NCBI GenBank assembly: GCA_035555855.1
Contig: DATMGD010000016.1
Span: 1 to 19,600 of the forward strand
DNA: 19,600 nucleotides
Direction: 5' to 3'
Source of the DNA: Palsa-892 sp035555855
GTDB lineage: Bacteria; Pseudomonadota; Alphaproteobacteria; Rhizobiales; Xanthobacteraceae
How positions within the stretch are numbered: position 1 is the first letter of the stretch; each line of letters opens with the position of its first letter. Of this stretch, positions 15,733 to 19,600 are shown in pieces. Position numbers and translations under genes: made by a program. The notes beneath the pieces are model-generated. The model made no database searches, was not told the origin of the DNA, and worked only from the letters and a program-made list of their open reading frames with translations.

Positions 15733-16383
15733 TTGCCAAAGCGTGTCGTGATCGATGTCATTTCCGATGTTGTTTGTCCGTGGTGCTACCTCGGCAAGCG
15801 CCGGCTCGAGAGCGCACTAAAGCTGCGCTCCGACATCGAGACAGAAATTCACTGGCGGCCTTATCTTCTCAACCCGCAGGTGCCGCGCGAAGGCATGGCG
15901 CGGGTCGATTATCTGTCGCGCAAGTTCGGCAGCGACGAGCGCTTTCGCCCCGCGCATGAGCGCCTCACACGTCTCGGCAAGGAAGAAGGCGTCGAATTCC
16001 ATTTCGAGCGGATCGTGCGTCAGCCGAATACGCTCGATGCGCATCGCGTGATCGGCTGGGCCGAAGAAGCCGGCAAGGCCGCGCCCGTCGTCGAGAACAT
16101 CATGCGGGCGTTCTTCACCGAGGGTAAAGACCTCACCAACAACGAAGTGCTGGTCGAAGTCGCGGGCCAGAGCGGCCTCGATAGTGAAGCCGTGCGGCGC
16201 GATCTCGCGAGCGACCGCGACCTTGAGCTTACGCAAAAGGCTGCCGCTGCCGCCGCCGATGGCGGCATTTCCGGCGTGCCGTTCTTCATCTTCAACAGCC
16301 GCTTTGCGCTCGCCGGCGCGCAGGAGCCGGAGCAGCTTGTCTCCGCTCTCGATCAGGCGCTCGCAGCTGAAGAAGTAGTTTAA
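15733..16383 (+). CDS. FrnE-like DsbA family oxidoreductase/isomerase
   Basis: A 216-residue thioredoxin-fold protein of the FrnE/2-hydroxychromene-2-carboxylate isomerase-like branch of the DsbA superfamily. SDVVCPWCYLGKRRLE carries the Cys15-Pro-Trp-Cys18 redox pair. The helical insert contains RQPNTLDAHRVIGWA, and GVPFFIF provides the cis-proline (Pro183). No signal peptide is present, so it acts in the cytoplasm, unlike periplasmic DsbA. FrnE proteins have been linked to polyketide tailoring and to oxidative-stress tolerance; the substrate here is unknown. The only start that keeps the CxxC motif and the first strand is TTG 15733, with GAGG five bases upstream; the next ATG lies beyond the active site. 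It follows the previous gene by 11 bp and converges on mfd, 7 bp away, with no terminator between. Confidence 0.9.
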   Translation: MPKRVVIDVISDVVCPWCYLGKRRLESALKLRSDIETEIHWRPYLLNPQVPREGMARVDYLSRKFGSDERFRPAHERLTRLGKEEGVEFHFERIVRQPNTLDAHRVIGWAEEAGKAAPVVENIMRAFFTEGKDLTNNEVLVEVAGQSGLDSEAVRRDLASDRDLELTQKAAAAAADGGISGVPFFIFNSRFALAGAQEPEQLVSALDQALAAEEVV

Positions 16384-16390
16384 AGGCTGT

Positions 16391-19300
16391 TCAAACCGCG
16401 GGGCGGCCGCGCTCGGCAATCGCAACGAGGTTCTGCAACAGTTCGCGCGTGCCTTTCAGCCGCTTCTCGATGCGGTTCCAGTCCTCGAACCAGACCACCC
16501 TCTGATCGGGCCGCACTTTGGCGAGCGGCGCGTTGCCCGCGATCCATTTCAACAGGCCTTCGGGGTTCGCAAACTTGTTGTCGCGGAACGCGATGACCGC
16601 GCCGCGCGGGCCGGCCTCGATGCGGTCGACATTGGCGCGGCGGCAAAGCGCCTTGATGCCGACGACCTTGAGCAGCGTTTCGACCTCCTCCGGCAATTTG
16701 CCGAAGCGATCGACCAGTTCTGCCGCAGCGGCTTCGATTTCGTTCGGATCCTCGAGATCGGCAAGCCGCCGATAGAGCGAGAGCCGCACGGCAAGATCCG
16801 GAACGTAAGTCTCGGGGATCATCACCGATGTACCGACAGCGATCTGCGGCGACCACTTGTCGTCCATCGGCTGATCGATTCCCGCTTCGAGCGCCGCAAC
16901 CGCCTCGGCCAGCATCTCCTGATAAAGCTCGTAGCCGACTTCGCGGATGTGGCCGGACTGCTCATCGCCCAGAAGGTTGCCCGCGCCGCGAATATCGAGA
17001 TCGTGCGAAGCAAGTTCGAATCCCGCGCCAAGAGAGTCGAGCGACTGGAGCACCTTGAGGCGGCGCTCAGCTTGATCCGAGACCGGACGCTCGGCCGGCG
17101 TCGTGAGGATTGCGTAAGCGCGCGTCTTCGAGCGGCCGACGCGGCCGCGCAGTTGATAAAGCTGCGCGAGACCAAAGCGGTCGGCTCGGTGGATAATAAG
17201 CGTATTGGCAGTCGGAATATCGAGGCCGGATTCGACAATCGTCGTCGAAAGCAGCACGTCAAACTTGCCGTCATAGAAGGCCGACATAATGTCTTCGAGC
17301 TGCTTCGCCGGCATCTGGCCGTGCGCGACCTCGACCTTAACTTCCGGCACATGCGCCAGCAGGAATTCGCGGCGCGACGCGAGATCCTCGATGCGCGGGC
17401 AGACATAAAAGCTCTGGCCGCCGCGATAACGCTCACGCAAGAGCGCCTCGCGCAATACCAGCGGATCGAGCGGCGTCACGAAGGTGCGCACGGCAAGGCG
17501 ATCCACGGGTGGCGTCGCGATGATCGAAAGCTCGCGCACGCCCGCGAGCGCCAGTTGCAACGTGCGCGGGATCGGCGTCGCGGTCAGCGTCAGGACATGT
17601 ACTTCGTTGCGAAGCTGTTTCAGACGCTCCTTGTGAACGACGCCGAAGTGCTGCTCCTCGTCGATGACGACAAGGCCAAGTTCTTTGAACTTGATAGATT
17701 TGGCGAGCAACGCATGCGTGCCGACGACGATATCGACAGCGCCGCTTGCCAATCCCTCTTTCACCTTCGCCAGTTCCGGGGATGACACGAGCCGAGAGGC
17801 CTGCGCGACGTTCAACGGAAAGCCCTTGAAGCGTTCGGAAAATGTCTTGAAGTGCTGGCGCGAAAGCAACGTCGTCGGTACGACAACCGCGACCTGCTTG
17901 CCGTTCATCGCCGCGACGAAAGCAGCGCGGAGCGCCACTTCGGTCTTGCCAAAACCGACGTCGCCACAAATCAGCCGATCCATCGGGCGGCCTGCCGCGA
18001 GATCTTCCAGCACGGCGGCAATCGCCGTCTCCTGATCATCCGTCTCGTCATAGGGAAAGCGCGCGCAGAATTCGTCGTATTGCCCCTGTGGCGGCACGAG
18101 CTTCGGCGCTTCGCGTAACTTGCGCGCGGCGGCCACCTTCACCAGTTCGGCGGCGATTTCACGGATGCGGTTCTTGAGGCGCGCCTTGCGCGATTGCCAA
18201 CCGACGCCGCCGAGGCGATCGAGCTGCACATTGGTGCCTTCGCTGCCATAGCGCGACAGAAGATCGAGGTTCTCGACCGGCAGAAAGAGACGCGAGTCAT
18301 CGGCATAGTGGATTTCGAGACAGTCGTGCGATGCGCCGAGCGCCTCGATGGCCTTCAGCCCCATGAAGCGGCCGATGCCGTGATCGACGTGAACGACGAG
18401 ATCGCCGGCATTGAGACTCGTTACCTCATTAATGAAATCCTCGGCGCGGCGCTGGCGGCGCTGCGGCCGGGTGAAGCGATCGCCCAGAATGTCCTGCTCA
18501 GAGAGAAATGCGGCGTTCGCCGTTTCAAAACCCGTATCGAGGCCAAAGACCGCAAGGCCAATGGCATTCTTCGGCAAGGCAAGGACATCGCTCCAGTTCG
18601 CGACCGGACGCAAATCCTTGAGGCCGTGGTCGGCGAGCACATGTTGCATGCGGTCGCGCGAGCCTTCGCTCCAGAAGGCGAAAACGGGATGCTTGCTGGC
18701 GTCGGTAAGTGCGCGAACGTGATCCGCAACAACGGCGAAAAGGTTCGTGCTCTCGTTGGCGCGTTCGGGCGCGAAGTTGCGGCCGGGCTTGCCGCCAGCG
18801 TCGATCACGTTGGCCGCATCCATCACATCGAACGGCTGCAAACGCGCGAGCGCAGCCTTCGCAAGGCGTGCCTGCCAATCGTCTTCGGAAAGATAGAGCG
18901 CATTCGGCTTCAGCGGCTTGTAGAGCGGACCCTGCCCGGCTTCCAGCGCTTCGCGGCGTGCCGAACAGTAATCCTCGATCTGGCTCAGGCGTTCGCGCGC
19001 CGCTTCTTCGATCAACGGTTCAAGCACGACCGGCGCGCCAGGCAAATAATCGAACAGCGTCTCCAGCTTTTCGACGAACATCGGCAACCAGTGTTCCATT
19101 CCCGGATACCGGCGTTTCTCGCTCACCGCGTCGTAAAGCGCATCGTCACGGGTCTGGCCGCCGAATTCAGTGGCATAGTTCAGCCGGAAGCGCCGCACCG
19201 TCTCGTCGGTCAGTTGCACTTCGCTGAGCGGCACGAGATCGAGCGAAGCAAGCGTTGCTGCGCTGCGCTGGGTTTCGGGATCGAAGCTCTTGATCGTCTC

Positions 19301-19600
19301 CAGCGTGTCGCCGAAAAAATCGAGCCGAACCGGCGCAGGCGTACCTGGTACGTAGAGATCGAGAATGCCGCCGCGCACGGCGTATTCACCGACATCGCGC
19401 ACGGTCGAAGTACGCGAGAAACCGTTCATCTCAAGCCAGCGGACGATACCGTCCATCGGCCGGACGCTGCCGGCCTTCATGACGACGGATTGCGCGCCAA
19501 TCGCATCGCGCGCCGGAACGCGCTGCAAAAGCGCATTCACCGTCGTCAGCACGACACCTGTATCGCTTCCGTCTTGTGCGAGCACCGCAAGCGTCGCCAT
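16391..19600 (-). CDS. mfd: Transcription-repair coupling factor Mfd (5' end outside window)
   Basis: The window holds 1069 C-terminal residues of Mfd, the DNA translocase that removes RNA polymerase stalled at lesions and recruits UvrA. Visible parts in order are the UvrB-homology region (about 1-200), the CarD-like RNA-polymerase-interaction domain starting AGDLVVHVDHGIG (398 onward), and the RecG-like translocase. The latter has Walker A GDVGFGKT (546-553), the DEEQ box (647-650), TATPIPRT, and then IVESGLDIP and QLRGRVGRSK for helicase motifs V and VI. The regulatory domain 7 is C-terminal. By comparison with E. coli, where Walker A is about 80 residues later, roughly 80-100 N-terminal residues lie beyond the right edge. 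The ATG exactly at 19600 is therefore probably an internal methionine. The stop is 7 bp from the convergent FrnE-like gene. Confidence 0.97.
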   Translation of the reverse strand: MATLAVLAQDGSDTGVVLTTVNALLQRVPARDAIGAQSVVMKAGSVRPMDGIVRWLEMNGFSRTSTVRDVGEYAVRGGILDLYVPGTPAPVRLDFFGDTLETIKSFDPETQRSAATLASLDLVPLSEVQLTDETVRRFRLNYATEFGGQTRDDALYDAVSEKRRYPGMEHWLPMFVEKLETLFDYLPGAPVVLEPLIEEAARERLSQIEDYCSARREALEAGQGPLYKPLKPNALYLSEDDWQARLAKAALARLQPFDVMDAANVIDAGGKPGRNFAPERANESTNLFAVVADHVRALTDASKHPVFAFWSEGSRDRMQHVLADHGLKDLRPVANWSDVLALPKNAIGLAVFGLDTGFETANAAFLSEQDILGDRFTRPQRRQRRAEDFINEVTSLNAGDLVVHVDHGIGRFMGLKAIEALGASHDCLEIHYADDSRLFLPVENLDLLSRYGSEGTNVQLDRLGGVGWQSRKARLKNRIREIAAELVKVAAARKLREAPKLVPPQGQYDEFCARFPYDETDDQETAIAAVLEDLAAGRPMDRLICGDVGFGKTEVALRAAFVAAMNGKQVAVVVPTTLLSRQHFKTFSERFKGFPLNVAQASRLVSSPELAKVKEGLASGAVDIVVGTHALLAKSIKFKELGLVVIDEEQHFGVVHKERLKQLRNEVHVLTLTATPIPRTLQLALAGVRELSIIATPPVDRLAVRTFVTPLDPLVLREALLRERYRGGQSFYVCPRIEDLASRREFLLAHVPEVKVEVAHGQMPAKQLEDIMSAFYDGKFDVLLSTTIVESGLDIPTANTLIIHRADRFGLAQLYQLRGRVGRSKTRAYAILTTPAERPVSDQAERRLKVLQSLDSLGAGFELASHDLDIRGAGNLLGDEQSGHIREVGYELYQEMLAEAVAALEAGIDQPMDDKWSPQIAVGTSVMIPETYVPDLAVRLSLYRRLADLEDPNEIEAAAAELVDRFGKLPEEVETLLKVVGIKALCRRANVDRIEAGPRGAVIAFRDNKFANPEGLLKWIAGNAPLAKVRPDQRVVWFEDWNRIEKRLKGTRELLQNLVAIAERGRPAV

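Overview
The window reads as ordinary chromosome of a GC-rich alphaproteobacterium, most likely order Hyphomicrobiales (Bradyrhizobiaceae/Xanthobacteraceae-like). The evidence is family content: a phosphatidylcholine synthase, an invasion-associated locus B (IalB) family protein, HspQ, a malyl-CoA-lyase-type enzyme, CaiB/BaiF and FrnE-type proteins, and an alphaproteobacterial-style UbiH family monooxygenase. No tRNA, rRNA, insertion sequence, phage gene or CRISPR array was seen.

Layout from left to right. A glycosyltransferase family 2 gene is cut by the left edge (minus strand). About 730 bp without a convincing gene follow (123-851). This gap holds a leftward intrinsic terminator, a dense series of inverted repeats in very GC-rich DNA, and a small palindrome with an extra half-site. 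Then come a secreted protein with a Pro/Ala-rich and Lys/Glu-rich linker and a Rap1a/Tai-like cysteine domain, and rimO (both plus). A minus-strand block runs back from 6358 to 3085: pcs, a YgfF-like SDR, a quinone oxidoreductase, a terminator and a TerC/YjbE family membrane protein. A UbiH-family flavin monooxygenase (plus) converges on a CaiB/BaiF family gene, which is the second gene of an operon after an AEC transporter (minus). Divergent from that operon is a malyl-CoA/citrate-lyase-beta type lyase, followed by hspQ with a clear promoter (plus). An ialB-like gene (minus, with a strong terminator) is divergent from a YejA-like solute-binding protein, a degenerate adenylate-forming enzyme homologue and a FrnE/DsbA-like oxidoreductase (plus, tightly packed). 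The window ends inside mfd (minus), whose 5' end lies beyond the right edge.

Most genes are housekeeping or central metabolism: ribosome modification, membrane lipid synthesis, quinone chemistry, CoA-ester metabolism, peptide capture, protein quality control and transcription-coupled repair. The points most worth a second look are the folded intergenic block at about 230-640 with its leftward terminator, the adenylate-forming homologue that lacks the ATP-binding loop and the C-terminal catalytic lysine, and the AEC / CaiB / CoA-lyase divergent cluster. I found no obviously novel defence or mobile system.
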